Shown here piece after piece: positions 12,213 to 24,640 of a DNA stretch of 64,000 nt; positions within the stretch are counted from its first letter, which is position 1; each line of letters begins with the position of its first letter. The notes under the pieces were generated by a model. It searched no databases. It was not told the origin of the DNA and saw only the letters and a program-made list of their open reading frames with translations. The stretch lies in contig OW387148.1 of NCBI GenBank assembly GCA_936440205.1, positions 23,243,961 through 23,307,960 on the forward strand, written 5' to 3'. The stretch is from Lepidonotus clava. Lineage: Eukaryota; Annelida; Polychaeta; Phyllodocida; Polynoidae. The position numbers were made by a program, and so were the translations under genes.

Positions 12213-13202
12213 GGGCTGCGTTCCTGACTAAATCCTGTTGCTGGCTTAGCTGACTTATTTTTAACTGGCCAAGTTATCAGGGGGTGTTGCCAAGAGCCAA
12301 AAATAAGTCAGGCCTGATTGGGTTAAGGGCAATTGGTGCAATACACATACAGGGCTAATATTTCCTGGGGGACCTTCTCCTCCCTTAGGACATTGAAAAC
12401 ACATGTATTTTTATATTTCACATATTTTCTCATGGAATATTAGATCATTTGTATGTTTAAGCTATGTCAGAAATTAGCTTACTCCTGTGGCTTTCCATTG
12501 GGGTATGATTTCACCTATTTCATAATGATTTAGATACCAAAAAGTGTCAGGAAAAAATTGAAGTGTGTGCATTAGAGCATGACCATGGTCAGAGCCTTTC
12601 TGGTGCACCCAGACAGTGGACAGACAGGTAATTGTGATTGACAGGTGAAGGATCATTGTCTACTGAGGGGCTACAATTGCTGGCACCGGTTTCAACAACC
12701 ACTGGCACCATTGTTACATAATCGTTTCAGGTGCCCCAGTAAGTTGTGCATCACAGAGGTATCTTAGCATACAGACACTGTTTTCACTGAAAATGGGACA
12801 GAGGTTTTCTAAACACAATTTATGAGGTTTTAAGTTAAGATTTTTGTAATTTTTTATTATGTAACTTTAGCAAAACATCTCAGCTTTCAGAATATAGCAC
12901 TTTTTTCTAAGGTTTTAACCCATTCTTTAATAGTTTCACATTTTTGTACAAATTCATAGAGACTTATTGTTGGCTGAGAGGAGTTTTACATTAGAGCCAA
13001 AAATAGCCTGTTCTCAGCTAACTTAGACTTATTTCTGGTGCACTTGAGAACGGTTTTAAATGCCATTTAGAGAGATATTTTTAGTTGTCATCTAAGAGAG
13101 GCAGACTGAACACACACTCAAGAACACACTGCTCTCAAATAGGGTCTAAAAATATAAGTTAGCCAAAACAGGGTTAAAAATTGGCACTCAAGAACGCAGC
13201 CC
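12213..13202. mobile_element. Non-autonomous TIR element of about 990 bp
   Basis: The left end GGGCTGCGTTCCTGACT and the reverse complement of the right end, GGGCTGCGTTCTTGAGT, form TIRs matching at 15 of 17 positions. Subterminal sequence is also inverted, with CTGACTTATTTTT facing AAAAATAAGTCAG inside the left end, and ACTCAAGAACGC-like motifs repeat near the right end. No transposase frame is present. Exact ends and target-site duplication are uncertain because weak inverted similarity continues a few bases outward. Confidence 0.65.
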
Positions 13203-13879
13203 TGATGAAGATATCTTATTGCCAAAAGCCAAATGCTATTAACGTAATGTACATCAATTATGTATATAGAAGACTATTATAGCCTATCCACTATTAGCCT
13301 ATAGTCTGGCGTCATTCAACCACACCCACTTTTTCCAACATCTTAAAGTAACTTGATAACATACTTCTACCTTGACATGTATCCGTGTGGCTACTTGACT
13401 CAACAGGCCACTCTGCGTACTCACAGGACATTCTAGCCAAGCACCCGTCCATTAAAAACCCTGCTATCCTTCCTCACCGCCTTTTACACTATCAACTTCC
13501 CATAGAGGGTAGGCTATCTAAAGCTCCGTTCACACACTAAGTGGTCAATATCCCAAGTATAATCTCCGGAGAACGTTTACCATTAGCCTTGTATATTCTG
13601 TAAATCTTGGCAGATGAGTCTTAATATTATGTAAATTTCTGGTTATATTACGTTATTGGTCAGTGTGTGTATGGGGTATCTCCTGGCGTTGGTTTACAGA
13701 ATTAACTGTTTTTCAAGCTCTTTTTTCATTTTATTCCCTACGTTGGCCTTGATTCCATAACATCTATCCCATTCTCCGAGATGGTTGTTTGCTGCTACAT
13801 AAACACCAATCTCTTGTTGATAAAACCCATGAGTTGTATACGTGTGTAAACCCGGTCCAACCCCTGGAGGACTGATTTA

Positions 13880-14157
13880 GGGGGGCGTTCCAATGTGATC
13901 CTAGGATTCATTCTTACATCCTAAGATATGTTGGTTCCAAGGTGGCTATCTTAGTGTTATAATATCTTAAGATGCGATAGGAGGGCTAACTTAAGAGCAA
14001 ACATTAAACTAGATTTAGAGGGTTTCTTATCTTAGTAAATGAATTTCTTATCTTAGTACAAGGGAAGGATGTCATTGGAACCAAAATATCCTAGGATCAT
14101 TTTGTGACAAAATTTAAGATATGATGATTGTCTTAAGATGACATTGGAATACCCCCC
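13880..14157. mobile_element. MITE with GGGGGG-TTCCAATGT ends and nested inner inverted repeat
   Basis: The left end GGGGGGCGTTCCAATGTGAT and the reverse complement of the right end, GGGGGGTATTCCAATGTCAT, align at 17 of 20 positions, with similarity continuing inward (CCTAGGA against CTTAAGA). A second facing pair, TTGGTTCCAA near 13930 and TTGGAACCAA near 14085, lies inside, so the insert looks like one family copy nested in another or a dimer. It has no coding capacity. Confidence 0.7.
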
Positions 14158-15215
14158 AGTTTGTGGGGAGCGGCGTCCCACCCACTCCTCCAGGTGGAGT
14201 GGGGAAAGCGGCCATGCTGGTTAATGGTCTCATAAGCCTGTCCAGTTAATCACTTTTGGCAGTACATCAGACCAAAACTTATGACTAACTCAATTCATAC
14301 TGGCCACACTGTCTGCCTGTAGAAAACTCCCCTGGAGGAGGTCGAAGCCGAAGGCAGAGAATCACCGAGTCCCAGGACTCAGAAAGATCGAAATCTGGTT
14401 TGGGAGAAAAGTGCGCTTGCGGCCAGGAACTTCCAGAAATCACGTTCGTGATGCCGTCAGCTTTGGGAGAAAAACACCAACTCAGCCTGTCATGGATGTT
14501 TTAGTTTCTCAGAGTCTGAGCTTGAATTATTGGAGCTGGCATGTCGTAATGATCTGATCTCGGAATTTGGGATAAATACATTTTTATTCGGCCCCTTGGT
14601 ATTTATGATCTCATTAAGCTGTTTCTACTCTGCTATTTCACACAAATTAAAGGCATGTAGGATACATTTTCATGTATTTCTGATGCACGAAAGGATCCTG
14701 TTAGGTAAGGCATCGACACTTCTTAGGACCTCAGGGACTTTAAACTGAACATGACATACTGAGAGGGCATATAAAGTAATATGAGGAAACGTATATATGT
14801 AGCCAGAACTTCTCTAAAACAACTTCCCCGGGAACGATCCGCATTTCAATATACTACTCACATTTCTTTAAAAAGATTTTATGATATCCTCAGACGCTAG
14901 ACTTATAAAGGTATTTGATATACCTTTATAAGTACTGGATATGTCCATATCAGGGATACACACACATATTTATAAACGATACAGTTAAAAGAGAAACAAT
15001 TGATCTGTATAAATATTTTCAATACATCTGAAGTTATACGATGAAAAATGAAAAGAACTGTCACAATAAGATATGGTTTCCTACCTGGAAAACCGCGACT
15101 TATGGACCTACCTGCAAAATACAAAGAAGAAAGAACATTAGATAGAAATTATACCAACTTAGCATGTTCTATCAGTATAGTTATGCACAAGATTATGCAT
15201 TCAGTTGTTCGTTTT
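14158..15215. other. Unassigned noncoding DNA
   Basis: Unique sequence with no gene recognised. The only structured element seen is the hairpin at 14901-14933. The 72-codon frame at 14530-14748 has no splice or domain support. Confidence 0.45.
14901..14933. repeat. Perfect 14-bp hairpin
   Basis: ACTTATAAAGGTAT at 14901-14914 is exactly complementary to ATACCTTTATAAGT at 14920-14933 across the five-base loop TTGAT. It is too short for a typical pre-miRNA and has no T-tract. It may be a remnant of a small inverted-repeat element. Confidence 0.8.
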
Positions 15216-15586
15216 TTAACCCTTTCCACCCTCCAGATGCTTTGAGGCATCACCAGCGCAAACACGCCAGATGCTTGGAGGCATCACCAGCGAAAACACG
15301 CCAGATGCTTTGAGGCATCTTTGCAATAAATGTTGTTTTAGTGAATCTAAAGCTAAATATCAAAGTAGAAATAACAGTTATTGTTTCAAAACACCGAAAT
15401 CATCCCTAAAATGCTATATCTAACAATACAAATTTTGCAAATAATGTTTTGACTTTCATATTTAGCATAACTTATGTCTCAAAAGTGCAATTGTGTCATG
15501 TGGCATATTTTGAGACCATCTTTTGTAGTAGATTGACAGTTTTATAAAAGCTGAATGAAATCTGTGTGGCATATGGAAAGGGTTAA
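15216..15586. mobile_element. piggyBac-type MITE flanked by TTAA
   Basis: TTAA at 15216-15219 and 15583-15586 flanks a 363-bp insert beginning CCCTTTCCA and ending TGGAAAGGG. TTAA target duplication with CCYT-type TIRs is the hallmark of the piggyBac superfamily. Inside, from 15233, a 34-bp unit (CCAGATGCTT-GAGGCATCACCAGCG...) is repeated with starts at 15233, 15267 and 15301. Each repeat contains the small palindrome GATGC...GCATC. No transposase is encoded. Confidence 0.85.
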
Positions 15587-17569
15587 ACGTAGCAGTGTGG
15601 GGGAAATGAATCCATAATAGATCTGCAGACTATATGAATCACGGCCAGTATAAGAACTTTCACTTCAATGTCACAATGTCTGTGGTGCATCATTGTCGGC
15701 TCATGTCCGAGTGTATAATCGGATAACATTACATATTGCTGTCTACAAGAAAGGTGATTCTATTGGAACAAGGTGATGTCTGGATTCGTGTTAGCCTATT
15801 TGATTTCATAGCCTTATAATCTAAAAGATAAGATATACATTTACGGGATGTAATATAGGAACGGTGTCAAACTAGTTGGATATACTGAAAGGAGGGAAAT
15901 CATGAAAAGCATAATATTACTATGTGTAAGTTGTCTATCAGATCAACATCGGTCTTTCTCTTCAAGAGATGGTACCGGATACCTATTTCTATAGGAGGAT
16001 AATGACTTCTTATCATTACAGACATATTTTATGACGCATACATTGTCTTTGGCATGCAGACCTAGAGAAGGAATACTTGCCTTGATAGCAATTCTGATAA
16101 ATCCTTCTGTGAACTGTTCAGGGAAGGCGCCCCTTTATCCGATATCTTCTCTCTTAACCATTATACTCAAAACTCAAGAAACCTGATCTATATCGCTCTC
16201 AGGGATCTCTATTAATAATGAGAAAAGGATGGACGCACGCCTAATGAAACTAGAAATATTACCTCAATCAGGGAAATAGCTAAGGGGAAGAGATATCTTA
16301 AAGGCTTACCGAACACTTGTGCACGCAACATTTCCCTTTAAATTCCCACACTCACTACGGGTAGTGACCGTTTTGGCAATGGCGTCCTGTTGCTTGGGAT
16401 TCATTGTGAAAATGGACAATTCAATCCTGTGATATCTGAGCAATCAACTGATATATCCGTGGTATTTTTATCTCCAAGTATCCTATGATATTCCGTGATA
16501 TTGCAGTTTCCAATATTTTCTCCCAATCAAGGTTAAATCTCACAAAAGGTGGACATTTATGTTGTGCCGTCAGTACGCACCGTCTACCCTACGCGACCAT
16601 TGCCCTGTTTAAGTCTTTTACTGATATGTTTACACACGACGCAGATATGGTCTTTAACTGCGCCAACTCCTGATATGGCCTTGCAGAATTTGCCATATAT
16701 ACAATGGAACTGAAGGTTTAAGTATTGAGGACATGACCATCTTCGTGCTGAAACCAGCTCTGACAGGTTCTAGCATTGCGATGATCATCACAACGTTTAA
16801 GTCTTCCATGCGCTTATTTTCTGTTCTTGAGGTCACGGAAACAAAAAGACAACAGCCTGATTGAGTGGAAATAGAAATCCTGAATTCTAAGCTGGCCGGC
16901 TGGCCCCTAATTAGCTTATGGGCGGTGCCCTCTCCTATCAGAGTAAGCCATGCGAATCGGATGATTTCAACCCTGTCAGCTCCGTCAAGAAAGGCAAATC
17001 CTTACTGATTGGACAAGGAAAATTGGATTGTGCACTCGTGCAGAACCAACCCTCAAAAAGGTCGACGGTTCTTAAGGCGGTTTACCAATAGAAATCAAAT
17101 CTGCCTTCTCCACACAAGGAGCTATTACTTAAACTTGGAGGCATTCATAAATAATATTCATCATCAGGAGGCATAGGTGAAACAGACAAAGAGAACTGAA
17201 ATAGCCGCGGAAGCCATCACGGTCTGGACAGATTCAGTTTTCTTCCTGGGTATCTTATTTTATACTAACCTACTTAAAAATTATTATTATTCATGTATAT
17301 AAAGGACACAAGGTCGTTGAGATGTAAGGGCGACCACACTCCATAAGTCAATATTCAAGAGTCCATACTCTTATCATGCCAACAATAACCAAAAGCTGCT
17401 CTAATCATTTCATACTTGTCAATTCGTGTTTTTAATTCATGACTTACACGAAGTTTCAAAATCCTTACCAAATCGCATAGGATACGGTGAATAACACCAC
17501 CTATATATCCCAAATTAACAGTGACTGGGCACCTCATAGACGACCCATTCCCTGCAAGGTTACAACCGG
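15587..17569. other. Unassigned noncoding DNA
   Basis: No gene recognised. The 16890-17050 part is less AT-rich and packs homeodomain-type CTAATTAG, an octamer-like ATGCGAAT and an inverted CCAAT (GATTGG). Whether it is conserved cannot be judged from one sequence. Confidence 0.4.
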
Positions 17570-18420
17570 ATGTCAGGAGTTGGCGCGGTGGTGGCCATGT
17601 TGGATCCGGGAGGATCTCAGGGCGAAGATGGATGGTGTTGGTGGCGGGGCGTGGGATCCGGGGAGCGGCGGGGATCGGGGCGTAAAGTCCCCGCCGACAT
17701 GACCTTTGGTCAGCCGGTCAGCCGCCGGCCGACGGGGGTAACCAGGGGGAAGGAGGGGCAGGGTCGTAAGGGTGAGAAGGGATGAAGGCCGGGGCAGGGG
17801 TGATGGGGATGAGTATAAAAGGTATGAGGATGGAGGTGATGAGTTAGATATATAAGGTGAGGAGCATCTATGTGTGTGGTATTACGACAGGGGAAGGGAT
17901 TGATTGAAAAGTTTGGAAAGGGAGAGACAGACCCAGAGCTCGTATTTTTGTACAGCAAGGATCTATATTATGTATTCCCATTTTAACTTAAGTCACAGAG
18001 TGATATTTCCCTTTCTTGCCATGAATAAGTACATGGATATTCATGTATAAACATAACGTACTTTTACAAACAGATAACCGTATAAAGTGACATAAGGAAG
18101 AGTATATTTTTATGTAAGAATTAAGGTACCTTTACTTTACATCTTAAATCACACAACTATCTTTATTCCCTGCCAAACCTGCCCTCCCTACCCACAAACC
18201 TTGACACCCAACAATAGCCCACCCCACCCATCCAGCCCCACCACCATTTCAACTTATTGAACCGTGTCAGGGTACAGCGTCCTGCTACCATTGGGTCCCG
18301 CCCTATCTCAAACACACAGGCTGCGGAGGCGGAACCGGAAACGTCGGCTTTAGCGTCGGCGGACGCCAGGTGGGGAGTCCGTGCGGGTCAGCGGGCGTCC
18401 CCGTGGAGGCAGAGATAGGT
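17570..18420 (+). promoter_or_regulatory. Two CpG-rich patches, the second ending in a consensus donor
   Basis: CpG dinucleotides are dense at 17575-17745 and 18290-18420, in contrast to the surroundings. The second patch ends in ATAG|GTGAGT, with the intron beginning at 18419, as expected for an untranslated first exon on plus. No translated product or downstream partner exon was found. A minisatellite remnant or GC-rich unique DNA are alternatives. Confidence 0.35.
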
Positions 18421-20234
18421 GAGTCGTAAGGTCTTATCTGTGGGGCATTGTTCGCACAGTGTGAGCGGGGCCTGGGTGGGCTGAGGGGAGTTATGATGGC
18501 TGGTCAATAGGAAAGGGTCCTCGTCGCCTAATTGGGGGTGAAATGTGGCGCGGGGAGATGCTGTGAGGTACGGGGGGTAAGGGCAATATTGGATTGCGGA
18601 GATGGGGGGTCTGGGTGAATCGTAAAGTAGGCCAGGTTTGACAGGGTGATAAAAGGTATTGGTCAGCGGCGAGTGATAAAGGAGGTCTCATGAAAGGACC
18701 TCGGGGAAGGTGTTAGGGGAATGAGAATATTTATACCCGGAGGAAACCTAGACTGAACCAAATGACATTTGTCCCTATTGCGTGATCCCCCCCCTCTAAA
18801 AAACAAACAAACAACAACAAACACAACTATAATTATTGTAATAACCAGCAGTATTATTACGATAAATGATACATGGCATCATGAAAGTGGAATTGTTATT
18901 GTTGCACCGGCATTGCATCAAAATATCGTTCCCCATTCCTAAAGTGGATCCCCTTATGGTTATAGCGACAAATTCCACAGCTTTGATTTCCAATTCATTT
19001 GACGGATGTTGTTTGGACACTCTCACTGAGCAAACAGACAAGAGCCACTGCTTCTTCACCGGCCAATTAAAAACGATGATGCATACTCAAACCCCTTCTA
19101 ATACTCATCAAACAACCCCAAACAATCAGGATGGCAATTCCAATCCCAGACAGGCTGTTTCAGAAAAAGCAATTTTGAACAAGTCTCTGTAGAAGCTACT
19201 TCACTGCAGCCCATCTCTATTCCCGCCTCCACTCCCAGGTTGGACCAAGAAGTGTCATCCTTTCCCTAATCTCCGATTTGTTTCTCACAACTAATGAAGC
19301 TGTTCAGCAGTTCGTACATTTTTGTCGGTTTCCTAGAAAGCTGTTGAGCTCGAGCGGCCTGCCGACGGGACTGAGGTGTTGGTGTTGGCTTCCCTGCCTT
19401 ATTGCACAACCAATTTTAACCGAGAATTGTAAGGACTCCTTAACCATAGCTACCTTTCACTCGTATGTCCCGTCCCAAATATGGGCGTTGACTTTTACAA
19501 TATTTCTTCTCAAAGCAAATTATTTTAAATCACATACATAGAGAGAATTTCAATGAATGTACATATACAATTAGATCTGGAAATTAGCCTTAGGTGTTTA
19601 CTTCGACTGATACAGATACTTTCAGTCATATTCATTTGGACCTTCAGATCTTCATTAATACGTTTTCATAAGTGTCATATATTGCTTCCGTGACCCACTT
19701 TCATAATGTCATGTCCAATAGCCATTAACATTTTAAAAAAACAGAAAGTGAAGAAAGTGTCTTCACAGTGATGCGTACCCACCACGACAGTACACTCTTA
19801 ACAAGCTGTCCCAGCCGTTGTGTACTTAATTCCCCCACAGCCAACACCAACACCACCACAACCATCCAGCCCCTTCTAAAGCCGTCTCCCAGGGGGTGGT
19901 GACCCTTGTCAGACGTCCAGCAGAAGGGTCTAGGAGCTGGCAGGGCCCTGAGAACACTGCCGCCCGCTGATAAGGTCTGTTTTGGTCTGTTTTCCCTGTT
20001 GCTGAGCCTGTAAGGAGTGGGGCTCAGGGTCTGGTGAGATAAGTAATGGTGGGGAATGTTGACTTAAACAACGCCTCCTTGTCTGGGTACACAGAGGTCA
20101 ATTAGTGGAGCCTTCACCGTGTAGTGTTGGGCTGTTGGCCACTTAGAGAGGGTGGACTTCACAGAGGACGGCTAGGGCTCAGTCGGCCAAAGAGTCGTCG
20201 TTGGAGATTATGTCCAACCAATGGATATATTATT
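18421..20234. other. Unassigned noncoding DNA
   Basis: No gene recognised. It contains a short poly-C followed by an A/C-rich simple stretch at 18787-18825. The 108-codon plus frame at 18866-19192 is low-complexity at its end and lacks splice support. Confidence 0.45.
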
Positions 20235-20577
20235 GGGGTGCCAACCCAAAAAAAATCCACGATATTACACCCCCGTGATAAATTAAAATAGCAACGATCA
20301 CGAAAATCTAGGAATTTAAATGACCCGTGATATTTCATGGATTTTTCTTTTCTTTTCTTTTCTTTTTTTCTTATCCCAAATTATTCAAACAAGTATAAAC
20401 ATGTATTATATGTAATTTCACATCCATTTTGAATGATTTTAATAAGAGTCATCACATAACTTTCATGTCCAAAATTTATCGTGGATGTTTTCTGGATAGC
20501 ATTTTTGTATCGTAGGCCCTAACATACACCCCACGATAAATTCTCTTGTATCGTGGATGTTCTTTGGTTGGAGCCCC
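20235..20577. mobile_element. MITE with repeated ATCGTGGATG-type subterminal motifs
   Basis: The left end GGGGTGCCAACCC...ATCCACGATA and the reverse complement of the right end, GGGGCTCCAACC...ATCCACGATA, form imperfect TIRs of about 30 bp. Motifs of the ATCGTGG / CCACGAT type recur at least five times near the ends, as transposase-binding subterminal repeats do. An internal (TTTTC)n microsatellite lies at about 20344-20366. No coding capacity. Confidence 0.7.
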
Positions 20578-23500
20578 TGGACCCTATTCAACTGTCAACC
20601 GTTGAACTACGATGTCAGTCGTGAAAGAACGTGTTCAATTGTAACTGATTGATCTACGTCACCAATACCAAGCCATTCTTTAACAGTTTGCAAATTGTGA
20701 TTAGATGGTATTATAGCATACATCAATGTAAGGTAGAGTATACAACAACAGCAGGGCATGTGCGTGGGTGGCGGGCCATATAGGAACGAAACGTATTTCG
20801 GTCTTACAAACACATATAGTTGTAGACCCCATTCCAGTAATCTACAGATAGGTTGGTGGATAACCATAATATGGATATCCTTGTGGAATGTGATACTCAA
20901 AACTGTATTGCTATGCTGAAGTAAATATCACATAGAAATTTCATAATTCATACAGAAAAGCGAGCGTTGGTAGACTAATGTTCATGTGGGCAATTTTCAA
21001 ATAACCTAAATTGTTGAAATGCTGTTGAATAGTAAAAAAGCTTCGGAATATGATTTTACCTTTGACATTCAGATATGCTTCATCTTTTACGAGCAGCACA
21101 TTCTGAGGCAGCAAGTTAGCTTCAATATACATGACAGCTGTATCATCATATTGCAGCGAAATGCAGACAGAACACTTTTATTTAGGAGAAGAGAATGCCT
21201 TTAGATGGAAAAAAGTAAAACATCTTTAAGAATGCGATTTACTCATAGGCAAATGTGCTCTTTATGACATTCCCTAACCACCCGTGTTCTCTGTGTTCTC
21301 TGATGATTGATGGGATTGTTTTACATTTACATACATCACTTAAACAATCAGGAAAATTGAGTTTGAATTTGAACTAGTTCAAATGCAAACATTCCAAACC
21401 TCCAACAAGCATAATATCTCCAGATCACTGCGCCTTTAATAGAGACAAATCCACTTTTTTCTCGGCCACTCGGTCCTGACACCAGACATAGTGTCTAGAT
21501 GGAAAAATCAATACTTTTAATAACCTAAAACAAATAGCTCTTCACTATTGGAGGCAGAGTCTCATTAAGACAGTCAGCAATTTTCTTGGGGCTGCCTTCT
21601 AAATTAGTAATTGGATGCTGATTGATCGCTTCCCACTTTGCCGAAAAGGGATTGCAATTCACCAATGTTGGCCACTGGGTGCTACCCCTACACCCCTTCA
21701 CCTCTTCCCTCCCTCCGACCTCCGCCCCACTTCTCCAGGCTTGGACATTTCTTTCGGGTTATTGATTTTCGCCCCTAGCCCTGCCCTACGGGGGTCCCAC
21801 TTCTGTAGCTTTCGTCTCTCATTCCTTCAATACAAGCATTTCCACTCAAAGGCTGAGAAAAAAATCGCAAGATCCAAGTTCAGAGATTGGTAAAGTCATA
21901 GGAAAGTAGTCCTCTTTCATTTTCGATTCATTTTTTATATCAGTTGGGAGGTAGTCTGGTGGCTGACAGCGGACCACATGGTGGCCTCTGAAAATGGATC
22001 GGGTTTGGGTGGGGTGGGGGACAGGGTGTGGATGGGGATGGGGGTGCGGGTGGGGTGTAGGTGTGGATATTGGAAAGGAGGCAGTCGCATGCGCAGAGCG
22101 TCAGGCGGGGTTGACGTTTCGAGTTGTTTTTACAAATAGGTATGTGCTGTCATATATCTGAAAGACAGCAACTTGTAGTTTCACATGTAAGTTAATAAAT
22201 TGTCATAAATAAAAAGACACGAATATAATTCCAACTGAAAAGGACGTACAATAATGAATACAAATATGTACTTGTGAAGGACCGTCGCAAAAGGGAGACT
22301 GCTTTCGTAATACATTTTCTGTGAGTGTGTATACAACGATACAGAGAGGGATATGTATGAAGCTGGAGAGGCAATACCCAAATGATACAAGAAGAAACGT
22401 TAGATCCTCCAGTTATGCGCGTGGGAATAGCTACTTATGGAGTGGAGAGTTGGAACAAGTAGCCTATAATATAAGGGACCCATATATGGGCGGCTCGAAC
22501 GGAGGCCAGCTTAGCGGATATGCATGGGAAGGGCCAATAATGGGGCTTACAGTGGTGAAAAAGACGGGCTGTGGTGTATTAAAGTAGGAGACCCGGATAG
22601 GGCGGCAGGCAGGCAATATCGGCCGGTAGACCAGGGACGGTGCCTTAAGGAGGGCCGGGAGGGGGTGGAGGTGGACGGGCAGAGGCGACGACTGGCAGCT
22701 TTAGAGGGACAGGGGCTCTAGCTAAAGCTCCAGCTGACACTGGCGCTCTCAAGATTTACAGAGGGACGGCTATTCAAGAGGCAGTCCTGTGTTGCCCTCT
22801 AGAGGGGCCTGGCTGAACTAGACAGACGGAGGCCCTCCAGGTTGTCTAGGCATGGAGTATGTCTGTATGGAGCTGGAGGGCCCTTAGTAGGGAAAGACAT
22901 GCCAGTCAGCAGAAACACTGTATAGTGGAGCAGCACCATGGAGCTTACTTAATATTTGGAAGGTCATTTTGTTTATTGCATATCAATATCAATTACTTAT
23001 CATAGGATCTTCTTCACCATGTGCAACATCAAAAGCTAAATAGTAAACCTAAATTCCAAAATCAGTCCTTCTCACATACAAGATTAAAGGAACATTTCTA
23101 AACCCACAACATACTAATGGGACAGTGGGTACTGAAATTCGTCTTTCTATTGAACACAATCATGTTGGGACAGTGCTTACAAGTTTACACACCAGAGGGA
23201 CCTAATGTCTCAGTGTTTCCCATATCTTCCTGTTGGGGGCGCCACGGTCCCATTAGGGAGCGTCCACCAATAAACCCAGGGTACATTTGTGGAGGCACGG
23301 AGGAGGTAAACTCCACCGTTTGAGATAGGAACACACAGTGAAAAGCCATATTTCATAGAGACCATCAAATACAACGTCTATATCCAAAATAATCCAGAAA
23401 GGTTTTCATGTTAACTAAGATATCATTTCCGATAATACACAGAACTATGCTGGCGTAATTGATTGAATATCGTTGGAAATAATTATATTGGAAAAACAAA

Positions 23501-24179
23501 GTTATGAGACCGTGATTATCAAGTCTCATTCTCTCTTAAGTACTATAAAGCTTATTAAATTTTATGAAAATAAGATTCACCAAACATAATACATTAAAGA
23601 ATAATCCGTGGACTGTTAGTTCAATGTAACGTTGGAGTAACACAAGCTCTTAAATAACTAAAATTTATAAGCACCTTTCTTATCAGGATTTTGATGGGAA
23701 AAACCTGTATCTATTATTTCAGGTGGGGAATATTTTGATTTTCCAAATTCAGGTGATTTGAGATAGAGTGTGTATATAATCCAAACTTTGCACTAATGTA
23801 TAAATAATATTTATACTCCTTTGAATCTATGATCAAAGTACGGAAATGCCATGACTGCCATCTATGTAAGTCCATTAATTCAGGGGATATCATAATGTCT
23901 TCGTGACTAGCACTGACCACATTACCCTACTCTCTAACCATCCCTCTCCCAGGCCTGTGTTCCGTTGTCATGGTAACCGGCATGTTTTATGAGGCCATAT
24001 GTCATCTTACCCTGGCCATGATGGTGACCACATGGCGGTGTCACCTATATCTTACAGCTATTTCTGGGAGTAGAAGGAGGGGTGGGTAGTGGGCCTTGGC
24101 ATGATACTGGAGGTATTAGGTAGCAAATATGGTCCTGGAGGTAGGCGTTCCAAGATAGGGAATGCTGCATAGAGAGCTG
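20578..24179. other. Unassigned noncoding DNA with G-rich and NRF1-like patch
   Basis: No gene recognised. A perfect 18-bp palindrome, ATTTGAACTAGTTCAAAT, lies at 21367-21384. A G-rich run at 22005-22070 (GGGTGGGG-type tracts, quadruplex-prone) is followed by an NRF1-type GCATGCGCA at 22087-22095. A GC-rich purine-biased part at 22590-22870 has only short unsupported frames. Confidence 0.45.
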
Positions 24180-24184
24180 ATTTT

Positions 24185-24640
24185 AGGATATGCCTGTCTC
24201 CAGGTCCCATTTATGTATACTACTACACATGATTCACCAGTAAGTTTTTAGAATATTTCTACAAATAGTTTAGCGTTAAACTTTTTCTACAAATGTTAGT
24301 TGGGATTATTACATCTTAACTGGTGTTCAGAAGGTAGAGTGCAATTAAGAATAATGGAGTTCCTGCCTGTTTATGATCATGATACCGAAAGAACATTTTG
24401 ACATTCGCCTGCTCCAAGCTCCCATTATTGCATACTACTATGGCGCGGGGTAAGTTAGTGCTGACTATATAAGTTTGGTAGTGAATAAGCCCACAAACAT
24501 ATTTTGCTCATTTACCTATTTTACAGTAATGGACAATGAAATGAATAAGCATCAGGTTTGACTTTTTATACATATTTTACACTAATTGGCAATAAAACGA
24601 ATAGGCATCTAGGTTAACTTAGCTTTTCCTCGGGCCTCAA
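24185..24640. repeat. Patch of old degenerate direct repeats
   Basis: GCCTGTCTCCAGGTCCCATT followed by a TACTACTA segment near 24192-24230 is echoed by GCCTGCTCCAAGCTCCCATT and TACTACTA near 24408-24440. Just downstream, CTATTTTACAGTAATGGACA near 24516 recurs as ATATTTTACACTAATTGGCA near 24572, both followed by AATAAGCATC/AATAGGCATC. Divergence suggests age. There is no coding content. Confidence 0.5.

Noticed and set aside
23940-24100. 45-codon frame after the CCATCCCTCTCCCAG acceptor
   Set aside because: Short, no donor in frame, composition not convincing.
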